Below are positions 8,672 through 18,100 of a stretch of 64,000 nucleotides of DNA, piece by piece. Positions within the stretch are counted from its first letter, which is position 1. Every line of letters starts with the position of its first letter. Origin of the DNA: Providencia alcalifaciens (GTDB lineage Bacteria > Pseudomonadota > Gammaproteobacteria > Enterobacterales > Enterobacteriaceae); the NCBI RefSeq assembly GCF_020271745.1, contig NZ_CP084296.1:4030001-4094000 (forward strand). The letters run 5' to 3'. The notes beneath the pieces are model-generated. The model had not been told where the DNA came from, did not search any database, and worked only from the letters and a program-made list of their open reading frames with translations. A program made the position numbers and the translations under genes.

Positions 8672-11600
8672 TCACAGTGGGTCGATAAAGTCATTCACCA
8701 CATCGTCAGTGTTCAGAAAGATATTATTAGGCAAGCGGAACTGCTGGAGCTTTAACAAGGCCAGTGGACCACTGTCGAGTTCACTGCGTAAAATAAACCG
8801 TAATGTTTCGCCCTCTTTCGTGCGCCACACCAATTGATAACGGCTACTGTCGAGTTGCGTGACTTCAGCTTGCTCTAATAAGCGCATCAATCCCCAATTG
8901 CCTTGATAGTTTGCGTAGATTTGCATTCCCGAGCGCACACTTTGCCAATTGAGCGTCATCCCCGGATAATAACTTTCCCCCGGCCAAACAAAACTTTGCC
9001 AACTTTCCATTTGGTTGAAGTAATCCAGTTTTTGACCATCAAGAACCAGCTGAACTTGAGCGACACCTTTGGAGGGTCTCGCCATCAATTCAAAACGAAT
9101 ATTGGCATCCCCCTGCGCAAAGACAATGTCAGAGATATCTGCCAACTGATTAATAGCTTTGAGGAATTCCGGGTTGATGGTTAAGCCTTGGCTCATGGAC
9201 GGGTCTACCACCCAGCGATTGCCCTCTTTATGGACAATCCCCCCCAGATTGGTTTTGATGAATTGGTCTATCCGCCCTGAATCACTGCGTAAGAATTGGG
9301 CAAGTAACGGCAATGATGCATCACTCCCTGTGGCGTTGAACGGATAACGCCCTGCAAAGGCTTTGTTCCATTGCGCCACGATGGTGGTTTGCCAACGGGT
9401 GTTAAGGTTATCGGACGCAGGGGCTAATATTTGTCGCCACGCTTGTTCTAACGGTTGAACAAACAGTGATTGTCCAAAGCTGCTCCACTCTTGCCCCAAA
9501 CTGGCTGCCACTAAGTTGCTGTAATCCAAGGTATCGGTTAAATCGATGGTTTTGCCTTGGAATACCGTTTGCGCCAACATTTTCGCCATTGCTTGCGGAT
9601 CGGACGCATTACTCACTTGCTGTAATTTCAGACGGACTTGGGTGACCCGTGCCAGCCACGATTGGAAACTGAGATTGCCATTTTTCCCGGTGCCATCCTT
9701 GCCTTCCATCATTTCCAGGATCGGACCAAATACGTCATCCAGCGGGCCTTTTGGCGCTTGGCTTTGTTCAATAAACTGCTTAACGTGCTTTTTCTTGTCT
9801 AATAATTTCACCGCAGAATCCACAATATTATCAGCAAGCGCATCATCTTTTTGCCCTGTCTTACCTTGCCACGCTAAGGTGTTCATTAATGCCACCAAGG
9901 GGGATTGACGCACATCCGCTAACACATTTAGCTGCGCAATCACTTCCGATAACGAATCCGCTTGGTGCCACTGAATGCTGTTGATCATATTGAGCCAACT
10001 GTTACCGAAGTCCACGAAGTAGCGCTCTGTGAGGCGGGATTTTAAGGCTTCGGGTGAGATCTCGTTATCCACTGTTTGGGTCTTATCGGTTAATACCCAG
10101 TCGATTTCATTACGGCGTTTATTGACGACCTCATCAATGGCGGCCTGGACTTGCTCTTCCCACGCCTGACGGGTAAATACGCCAGGGACTATTTCATCAG
10201 TGCTAAATAACAGTTGAGCATCGGTATCACCCACCATGTCCATTAAGGTTAAATCGGGCCAATTGCTGGCAACTTGTTTTAAGACTTCTTGATACAGACC
10301 TGCTTCCGCATTTTGTTGACCGATTTGTTTTAACAGAATTTTTCGGGTGGTGTTTACCAAGGTCATGTCGGGTTTGAGAGACAGTTCAGGATGCTTGGGA
10401 AGATTGTCTGCCCAGAACTGAAATAGCGGTGGTGCGAGATGTTGCCATTCCCCATTCGAAACGCCACTGCGTTCAGGCCAAATCGTTAAGAGATTTTGTG
10501 TGAGCCAACCTCTATCAACGTGGTCGGTTGAGGCTAACATTAGATAGAGCTTCAAGGCGTTGTAGGCGAGCTGCGTATTTTGTTCCCGTGCACTGCTCGC
10601 TGGCGGTAATGCGACATACGCCGCTAATTGCATTTTTAGCTCATCCATAGTCGCGGTTTTCATTAACGCTTGATGATTTTGTGTATATAGCGGCCAGAGC
10701 TTTGCTAAAGTTTGGCTGTCTTGATTTAACCCAAAACGGGTGTACCACGGTGCCCCATGAGTTTGACGGTATTGAAGGCGGGCAATGTCTTCTTGAAGCA
10801 CATACTGATTTTTCAAACGTTCCCCAAGAGGAACTTGTTTATCTGCGGCAATGCGAGCCGTTTCTTCTGCATGCCGAATAGCGGTTTGGTTCACGATGAA
10901 TGACGTGATTGCGCCTGCACACCACAACAATAATAAGGTGAGGATGGTAACCTGAGCAGCTTGCCTTGCATTCCAACCTAATTTTTTGGCTTTGAGGCCT
11001 GATGGGGTATTGAAGAAGGTTTGCCAGACTGGTGAACTCCCAAGCGCATTACGCTGACGATGAAAAAAGCGTTGCTCCGCGCTGAGGATCACCCCTTGAA
11101 CCTGTAATGAAGCATGCCCTGCCATGATGTGTTGGAGTAACGCCCCCAATTGAGATTGGAGTTGTTTTTGTAACTGCTCACTGACACGTAATAGCCAACT
11201 CTGCTGAGGGGATTGCAATAGCACTGCCATGCCCGCTTTCCGCAAAGGTGTGGCTAAGTCAGTTAAATCTGCGATGGCGTGTTCAGGTGTTGCCCCTGAC
11301 TGAAAAATAGTGCCAATCGGCAATATTGAACTGCTTTCTTCCGTCCATAGCGGCTTTTCAATTAACCATAACCAAACGGGCACACGCCAACCTAGCGATA
11401 AAGACAGCTGTTGATGGCGGCGTAAAACATTATCGCGCTCAACCTGCGTAGGCAGAGATGGTAAGTCAAACACAAGAACACAACCATCTAATGGACGCCT
11501 TGGACTCACGGCTTGGATTGAGGAAAGGGATCCCTCCGGTAAAACTTGCTCCGGTGCCCCACCGTAAAATAACACCACGCCATCCTGTTCTTGCCAACCT

Positions 11601-12055
11601 TCTTGCTTTAATCCAGGGGTCGCTAATTCAATCTCCGCATCTTGCCCTTGAACCAACAATAATTTGACCTTGCGTCGCCAAAAGCGCCCATAGCGTAATC
11701 GAAGGTGATCTTGTATCGCATTGGCATCAATGACCGCCTCACCCTGCTCGTCATCAAATCCAATCACGGAGGCATTTTTTGATAATTGCTGTTGCTTATT
11801 TTTGCCCCATTGAACGTACAGCCCGGATTTTCCAGAGAGCGTAAACAACTTTTCGGTGATCCAGCCCAACAGCAGAACGAATACAGCGACCAAACAACTC
11901 ACGGTTACAATGCGATCGCCCTCATAAGGGCCTAATCCGAGGGATGACGCCATCGATTCAGGAAAAGCGTAAAATAAGAAAGCCACAATGATAATTAAAA
12001 AAATCAACACGACGGCGGTGGCACCCATCAATGTTTTTACTTTCACCTTAGACAT
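8672..12055 (-). CDS. tssM: T6SS inner-membrane protein TssM (IcmF/VasK)
   Basis: The 1127-aa protein has two N-terminal membrane segments (about residues 10-31 and 49-66), a cytoplasmic domain, a third membrane segment near 377-397, and a large periplasmic domain that in this family binds TssJ. With TssL and TssJ it forms the membrane complex. At the position where many IcmF proteins carry a Walker A motif, the sequence reads VQGQDAEIEL (135-144), without GxxxxGK[ST], so ATP binding there is unlikely. The gene overlaps the preceding 407-aa membrane protein gene by 8 bp. Confidence 0.95.
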   Translation of the reverse strand: MSKVKVKTLMGATAVVLIFLIIIVAFLFYAFPESMASSLGLGPYEGDRIVTVSCLVAVFVLLLGWITEKLFTLSGKSGLYVQWGKNKQQQLSKNASVIGFDDEQGEAVIDANAIQDHLRLRYGRFWRRKVKLLLVQGQDAEIELATPGLKQEGWQEQDGVVLFYGGAPEQVLPEGSLSSIQAVSPRRPLDGCVLVFDLPSLPTQVERDNVLRRHQQLSLSLGWRVPVWLWLIEKPLWTEESSSILPIGTIFQSGATPEHAIADLTDLATPLRKAGMAVLLQSPQQSWLLRVSEQLQKQLQSQLGALLQHIMAGHASLQVQGVILSAEQRFFHRQRNALGSSPVWQTFFNTPSGLKAKKLGWNARQAAQVTILTLLLLWCAGAITSFIVNQTAIRHAEETARIAADKQVPLGERLKNQYVLQEDIARLQYRQTHGAPWYTRFGLNQDSQTLAKLWPLYTQNHQALMKTATMDELKMQLAAYVALPPASSAREQNTQLAYNALKLYLMLASTDHVDRGWLTQNLLTIWPERSGVSNGEWQHLAPPLFQFWADNLPKHPELSLKPDMTLVNTTRKILLKQIGQQNAEAGLYQEVLKQVASNWPDLTLMDMVGDTDAQLLFSTDEIVPGVFTRQAWEEQVQAAIDEVVNKRRNEIDWVLTDKTQTVDNEISPEALKSRLTERYFVDFGNSWLNMINSIQWHQADSLSEVIAQLNVLADVRQSPLVALMNTLAWQGKTGQKDDALADNIVDSAVKLLDKKKHVKQFIEQSQAPKGPLDDVFGPILEMMEGKDGTGKNGNLSFQSWLARVTQVRLKLQQVSNASDPQAMAKMLAQTVFQGKTIDLTDTLDYSNLVAASLGQEWSSFGQSLFVQPLEQAWRQILAPASDNLNTRWQTTIVAQWNKAFAGRYPFNATGSDASLPLLAQFLRSDSGRIDQFIKTNLGGIVHKEGNRWVVDPSMSQGLTINPEFLKAINQLADISDIVFAQGDANIRFELMARPSKGVAQVQLVLDGQKLDYFNQMESWQSFVWPGESYYPGMTLNWQSVRSGMQIYANYQGNWGLMRLLEQAEVTQLDSSRYQLVWRTKEGETLRFILRSELDSGPLALLKLQQFRLPNNIFLNTDDVVNDFIDPL

Positions 12056-13271
12056 GTCTTGCGCTTTCCTTATTATTGTCTGTTTGGCGTGAAATCACCG
12101 TTATCCAAATTTCGTTATCTTCATGCTTAGGTTGAACTGCTATCAGCTGGGCATCAGAGGCATTGTCTTGGTTCAAACTGGCCTCGGCCAAGGCCGTGGC
12201 TATCCAAGGCGCCGTTTTTCCTGTATTCCCTAGAACCGGGTCAATCATTTTATTGGCCTTGCTCATGCTAAATTGCAACTGGTTGTGTTCGCAGGCTTTG
12301 CTCCATTCTCCCTCTTCGTCTACTGACTGCCCTGCAACCCATGCCGCAGAGATCGTTTCAGGGGGGACATTTCCCCATAACATGGCTTGAGATAAACCTT
12401 GAGAGAGATTGTCATGGTGACTTTTTTCTGGGCGATGAAAGCGAGTGGTACAAGGGATATCGCGGATTGGTCTATTGCTCAGAAGAAGACTGCCAATGGC
12501 CTCACCATTATCTTCCACGGGCTTTGAGTGATAGCCGATAGACACGACAAGACACAGTGAAGGGACATCCCAGCGGTTATCTAACCAAGCATCAATGGCT
12601 TCCAAGCCCTGACCTGATATGAGGTGAAAGGCGTGCGGATTTTCTTTTTTTAAGGTTTCCAACAGAATTTTTTCTGCCTGTGGTTGGTGTTCACGGTCGA
12701 TTTCCAACACACAGTAGCAAGGGATATCATCAGGGATTTTTTGTAATAGGGGATTAATTTTTACCACAATGTTATTGATACAATCGGTGAGCATCAACAT
12801 CAAGTCTGGCTGGTCAAACGCCGCTAAAGGCGCATAACGGACAAGCTGATTACTTGAACGAGAAGGCTGCAAAGCCACAAAGGGAACCGATTTGTTGATG
12901 GCTTCAAGGCTGCGACTTGCACCTTGACCCGCTGGGGTTTCAATATGAGTATCCAGCAAATAGGTAAATCGTTGTCCGCGTTTAATTTCCGATTGAATAA
13001 GTGCTTCGCGTTCGTTATTCCACGTCGCCGCGGACACTTGCTGCATTTTATACGCCATGCGCCGCATTCCAAATGCCAAGCCCCACCCACAAATTGGGAG
13101 TCCCACTGCGGTGAACCAAAAAACAAATCCTATTCTTTCTTTTGTCCATAACCACAATGTAAGAGCAAAACCGATAACCAGAATAACCAGTAATGTGACA
13201 AGCCAACGGCGCAGATTAGGACGAGGAACTTTCGGTGTAGCGGGAGGAATAGTGTCGAGCCAAACGGGCAT
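12048..13271 (-). CDS. T6SS-cluster membrane protein of unknown function
   Basis: I do not recognise a named family for this 407-aa protein. It has a Pro-rich start, two membrane segments close together (about residues 23-44 and 49-69) and a soluble domain of about 330 residues with LDTHIETPAGQG, CYCVLEIDREH and a VAGQSVDEEGEW segment. It overlaps tssM by 8 bp and starts one base after the PAAR stop codon, so it is tightly built into the secretion operon. A role alongside TssM in the membrane complex is inferred from this linkage only. Confidence 0.7.
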   Translation of the reverse strand: MPVWLDTIPPATPKVPRPNLRRWLVTLLVILVIGFALTLWLWTKERIGFVFWFTAVGLPICGWGLAFGMRRMAYKMQQVSAATWNNEREALIQSEIKRGQRFTYLLDTHIETPAGQGASRSLEAINKSVPFVALQPSRSSNQLVRYAPLAAFDQPDLMLMLTDCINNIVVKINPLLQKIPDDIPCYCVLEIDREHQPQAEKILLETLKKENPHAFHLISGQGLEAIDAWLDNRWDVPSLCLVVSIGYHSKPVEDNGEAIGSLLLSNRPIRDIPCTTRFHRPEKSHHDNLSQGLSQAMLWGNVPPETISAAWVAGQSVDEEGEWSKACEHNQLQFSMSKANKMIDPVLGNTGKTAPWIATALAEASLNQDNASDAQLIAVQPKHEDNEIWITVISRQTDNNKESARHV

Positions 13272-13272
13272 G

Positions 13273-13536
13273 TCAGCCTACCTTGGCAGGGGAAAAGGAG
13301 CTGATTAAGGTACAGCCACAACCGCATTTATGCCCCTGAAAAGCGACAGGAATACCGTTATCGAGGTAGTTAGGATTGCCTTCAATGATGGTGGTCGGAC
13401 CGTGCCCTTTTTTTGGGCAAGAAACCTCATCGCCTTTGCGTGCCACCCCAATCCCCCCGAATTTCATGGTGTCAGAGCCTGTCAGCACGGTGCCACCGTG
13501 AGTGGTTTTATCCCCTTTACGAATAATTTGTTGCAT
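13273..13536 (-). CDS. PAAR-domain T6SS spike-tip protein
   Basis: The 87-aa protein is a standalone PAAR: it begins with IRKGDKTTHGGTVLTGS, contains three Pro/Gly-containing repeats and ends with a FQGHKCGCGCTLISS segment rich in Cys and His. PAAR proteins fold into a zinc-bound cone that caps the VgrG trimer. There is no C-terminal toxin extension, so it is structural rather than a specialised effector. It precedes the 407-aa membrane protein gene with a single-base gap. Upstream DNA (13537-13964) is AT-rich and probably carries its promoter. Confidence 0.93.
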   Translation of the reverse strand: MQQIIRKGDKTTHGGTVLTGSDTMKFGGIGVARKGDEVSCPKKGHGPTTIIEGNPNYLDNGIPVAFQGHKCGCGCTLISSFSPAKVG

Positions 13537-13728
13537 AATTTTAGTCCTTTAATATCTAACTAAATTATTAAGTTAATCAATATTGTTACCAGCCAAATAC
13601 TCTTTATAAGTTTTTAGATAGTGATGATTTAACGGTAATATCACAGGGTTATTTGGGGTTAACGTAATATTAGGTAGAGTGGGATTGTTTTGATGAAATA
13701 CACCCAATTTAAATTAAGCTAATACTTA

Positions 13729-13833
13729 TATACTCGCGATACTTGAAGTTACATGTTGTCAGTGTCGCTTCATGCCCATAAGGCTCGGGCTGTGCTGTTG
13801 CTCAAAAATGCAACTTGAAGTTTATTGAGTATA
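13729..13833. repeat. ~105-bp inverted-repeat element (MITE-like)
   Basis: The ends are imperfect inverted repeats of about 26 bp: TATACTCGCGATACTTGAAG at 13729 and, on the other strand from 13833, TATACTCAATAAACTTCAAG. The centre contains a GC-richer stretch with CCCATAAGGCTCGGGC. Elements with ACTTCAAGTTGCAT ends are familiar interspersed repeats of enterobacteria such as Yersinia and Photorhabdus. The rest of the 13537-13964 gap is AT-rich, with no gene that I can support. Confidence 0.6.
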
Positions 13834-13964
13834 GATGCTATTTCACATTGTGATAAATCGATACCACTGTTCCTTAACCTAGCTCAGGTATCTCAACTTT
13901 TATGCACTGATGTTAATATTATTAATATCGATGCCATTATAGATAATACTGATTTTTCTTTGCA

Positions 13965-14366
13965 TTAATGCTTAGGCAGTTTTTCCAAAGGATGCCAAAT
14001 GTCATTGTAGAATAATGGGCTTTTTACAAAATACTGTCCATTAACCTCTTTAATGGTAAATTGTGGTGGATTTTCGTCACACTCATACTCATTATTTTTA
14101 TTGTAAATCAAATCAATCTCATTTTTATTGTACTGGACGTCATAATTTCCATCACATCTAAAAAGCTCATGCCAAGATGATATAGCTAAATTCACTGTTC
14201 TATTGTCAATGAAATTGAACGTCCAATTGATAAAAGATGTGTTACCATCATTTAATTTTTCACCTGTATATTCATATGAATATGTGCCGTGGATTTGTTC
14301 TATTGAATAAGATGAAAAAGAGATGGCCAGTAATAATACTGCTGCTGTATAAATTCTATTTAGCAA
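13965..14366 (-). CDS. Small exported protein, candidate immunity protein
   Basis: I do not recognise the family. The start at a TTG (14366) is preferred because a perfect AAAAGGAGAAG ribosome site lies just upstream of it, inside the longer ATG reading from 14390. From TTG the protein is 133 aa with a clean signal peptide (LNRIYTAAVLLLAISFSSYS, then IEQ). The mature part is a small beta-rich domain with two Cys residues (FRCDG and YECDE), suggesting a periplasmic disulfide. It follows the cell-wall hydrolase gene and another small exported protein gene, so immunity to a periplasmic T6SS effector is a reasonable inference. Base composition is more AT-rich than that of the tss genes. Confidence 0.6.
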   Translation of the reverse strand: MLNRIYTAAVLLLAISFSSYSIEQIHGTYSYEYTGEKLNDGNTSFINWTFNFIDNRTVNLAISSWHELFRCDGNYDVQYNKNEIDLIYNKNNEYECDENPPQFTIKEVNGQYFVKSPLFYNDIWHPLEKLPKH

Positions 14367-14578
14367 CCTGCTTCTCCTTTTTAACTGCATTATTTATTAT
14401 GCATTACACGCTTGACTTTAGATTAGTGCTTATTTCTAGTCTTATTGTATCGTACCTTGATTAAATTAACAAAATCACCTCATCAATTTAATCTAAATGA
14501 GATGATTTCCTGACCTTATATTCCTCGCAAAAAAGCCGTTGTTATTACTCAGTAATATGAATATTTTAAGATGAATGA

Positions 14579-15130
14579 TCATTGAGCTGAATATAAATAT
14601 TCAGGGCAGTTACTTTCAACATCGTAACCGAGAGAGTAATATAGTTTAAGATTGTTAGGTTTGTTTTTATCATAAAAATAAAGCCCTTCAGTGCTCAAAC
14701 AAGTTGCAAGCTTTAAAGTAAGATGGCTATATTTGATAGTAAAATTTGATGAATCCTGGGCTGTGAAATGAATTTCAGGCTTATGATTTTTGCTATAAAC
14801 GAAAGCAAAAAATAATCCATCATTATCGTCATTTAATTCCTCCCTGTAATTATACTTAACTAACGGAAGACCATTTTTCGAATTATACCCATCATTTCCC
14901 TGTTCAGTTTTTTGAAAGTCACGCCCTTTCAATTTGTAACACTTAATTTCACTGTTGTTATATAGATTATTGACACAGACTGTAACCATTTTATTGTTTA
15001 GGTCAGTTTCAGTTGAGTACAATATTTTTTCATTTAGTGAATAGGAAAAAAAACCAATACTTAAGATATTTTTATCCAGTGCAAATGTCAGGCCGCTATA
15101 ACAATACAATATAAATAAAATATATTTCAT
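14579..15130 (-). CDS. Small exported protein, candidate immunity protein to the adjacent hydrolase
   Basis: I do not recognise the family. The 183-aa protein has a short signal peptide (about residues 1-18, ending LTFALD) and a mature domain with four Cys residues. The start has a good AGGAGTG ribosome site seven bases upstream. It lies 22 bp downstream of the 1171-aa hydrolase gene, the usual position for the cognate immunity gene of a T6SS effector, and would act in the periplasm where that effector attacks. Codon use is AT-rich like the 141/133-aa neighbour, unlike the tss genes, consistent with gene exchange of effector-immunity cassettes. Confidence 0.65.
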   Translation of the reverse strand: MKYILFILYCYSGLTFALDKNILSIGFFSYSLNEKILYSTETDLNNKMVTVCVNNLYNNSEIKCYKLKGRDFQKTEQGNDGYNSKNGLPLVKYNYREELNDDNDGLFFAFVYSKNHKPEIHFTAQDSSNFTIKYSHLTLKLATCLSTEGLYFYDKNKPNNLKLYYSLGYDVESNCPEYLYSAQ

Positions 15131-15152
15131 TTACTCACTCCTGTTTTTAATA

Positions 15153-18100
15153 TTAATGAGCATCATCAGACCAATGAGGCTCATCTTTAATTAACTTACG
15201 AACCCCAAAAGATGCTCCAGTATCAAAAAGATTAGTGAGATTTCTAATTGAAACGTTAGCACCACTACCGTTAATCAAACTTTTTCCAATAATATTCGTA
15301 ATTGTCATATCAATAGCTCTTCTCTGAGTGTGCCTAGAGGTCAATGATGGTTTATATTTAATAGAATATGCACTAACCATTTGCTTCGCAGCTCTTTTTG
15401 CTGATGTTAAATCACCATTGTGCGTCCAATCAATATTGACCCCTTCTTTTTCAGGAACTTTATTTGGGTCAAAATTTTCCCGCGAAATGACATACGCATA
15501 GTGCATAAGGTAAGCGCGTTCTGGTGGCCTGAATGTGGCAGAAATTCGTACACTCCCCCCCGCATCTCTTATAGCTTGTATAAAGCGGGTGACTGATGAG
15601 GAAAATTCAGGTGTCAAATCATTAACGTCGACGCTTGTCGGAAACCGACTAACCCAGTGTATGCCACTTGGCTCTTTTATTTTTATTGTATTACCCTGTT
15701 CACCGAAGCATGTACAATTATTTATTAATTGCTGGCCTTCCGATATAAGTCCATTTAACCTAATCAGCAATTCTTTTCTTTGTATTATTCCATCATTATT
15801 TCCATCTTTTGTATCAATGCTTTTATTCGCTTCATAAAATCCCTTCCCATCTGATTTATCTTTTTCTATGCTGTACATAGGATAGTCATCATCCTGGCCC
15901 ACAGCTTCTGGGCAAAAGATAAATAAATAAACATCATCAGGAGATTTCACTCTGTTCAATATTAATTTATTAGAGAGAAAATATAATTTAACAACGTCTA
16001 ACTGTTCCAACTCATCCATTAAGGCTAGGCTTTGTTTTGTATAGTTTTTATTATGGATATTGTTTATCTGAGTTATCGCTGCACCTGTGAATTGAATTAG
16101 ACCTACAGCATTGGTTTTTGCAATTGAAGGATCTGAGATGATGTTTTCTCTAGGTACTCCTTGATATCTCTTTTTTGTTTTTCCACTTGAATCAGTATAT
16201 GGAAGTAATTTTATCACTGAAGATGAAAACGTTCTTGATGTTTCCGCTGCAATACACGCCATTAAAACATTGGCATAATCATACTTTTTCTCCCCTCCCC
16301 ATAGTTCAGAACAGATTTGCAAAACTTTTCGTCTAAATTCGCACCCTTTTGCATCTCCTAATTTTTCAGAAACAGTTTTACCCCATATTAATTTGACACA
16401 TTCATAATCAGCTTTAATCGCAGATAAAAAAACCAATGGATGCATATGCCACACATTCGGACCTAATTTTTCGCTGGCCACATCCTGCATCCAAACCATA
16501 CTATCGAGAAACTCTTCGCTGTAAGAACGCCATAAAGGCGCTTCTTCACTGAGTATATTTAAAAATTTTTGCCAAACACTATCACTTTTCTTGTAATACC
16601 AATCGCTGGGGTGCTTGACTATGGTTTTATTGACGATATGGGAAAACATCGGGTTATGAAAAGCGCGGCGGTATTCCTCGGGTGAGTAAGTTTCTTGTTT
16701 ATCCGATTTAATCTTATTAATTAACCGCTGATAATTATGGGCGATAATTCCTTTTTGCGGCACAGAGGAACCCGTGATTTCGGCTTTAATACTTTCATAA
16801 ACTGAGCTGATAAATTCAACTTGGGGTTGCACATAGCCATTTAAGTGGTCAAATGCATCTGCATTTGCAACCAAGGCTTTAAATCCTAGCTCTGCAAGGT
16901 CGTATTGGGAAAGAATTTTGGTGAATTGATAAATATTTCCTTTAATTTGCTTCTCTTGATAACCTATAGCCCCTAACTTTGTCTTAGCTATTGGTCCAAA
17001 AGTCTCCTCTTTTGCTTTTTGTTCCTCAATTTTACTGAGTTCATTTAACGTTATTTTCGGTATTGCCCCTAAATATTCTGGTAGTAAGTAAAACTCTTTA
17101 TTATCTTTGCCTTTTTCTGTTTTTAACTCACTCAGTTTAAATATTTTTTCCCACTCAACAACACGCTCCGTTTTTATAAAATCATCACCTTGCTTATTCC
17201 ACAGCATTAAACCTGGTAAACATTTCAAATATTTGGGTTTATCCTGCCCGACCTTCTCGGGGTTTTGCAAAAACTGAGGTAAATTATCATCGGCACTAAA
17301 GCACTCAATATGCACTTGATAACGTGAATCAATTCCTTGCTCTTTGGGGGCTTGATAGAACCCCATATGACCGATACTCTCACCCGCCTTAATGGCTATT
17401 GGTGTCGTTAAACTGACTACTTTATCGAACTGCATCATCTCTTTTGAGGGGCTAGCTAATTGCCGCCACCAACCCGGCTCTATCTCAGGCAAAATGTTAT
17501 TGTTATCCACCAGCGTCCAACACTGAGCCCCAACATTTAATTTTGATGTACCTGCTATTTTTTCAATCGTCACCAAGCCATAAAGTCGCTCATTTGCTGC
17601 TTTAAGCTGGCATTGACTATCATGTTTATCCCAAGAAACGATTGATCCTTTTGGTAGCGAATCTAATTTGTTTTGGTCTTTATAAGCCTTAGTGCCTGCA
17701 ACCGCTTTCCATTCTGGTGAGTAGGTCGGCAGCTTATCTTGTGTAATCCATGTGGGATTGGCTTGATAGGCGGAATAAGGAGCAAGGTGCATATAGAGGG
17801 TATAAAAATGCAGTCCGCTCTTTTGTGTTTCACCTGGTTGGATATAGTGGCGTACCAATACAAACGAACCAGATAAATTTAAGCTGCCGTTTTTCCAACC
17901 TAAAGGCAGATAATCTTGATTCATTCTATAGGCAACGATTTCACCATCCGCCATACAGCGGATGGCTTGCTGCCCTTTATAAGGAATGGGAAAACTCGCC
18001 TTTTCGGTGATGGCATTGCCACTTAAAGCACACCATGGCGTCGTGGCGTTGGTAATATGGATACCGCTATGCCACATTCCATTACGACCTAATAGATAAT

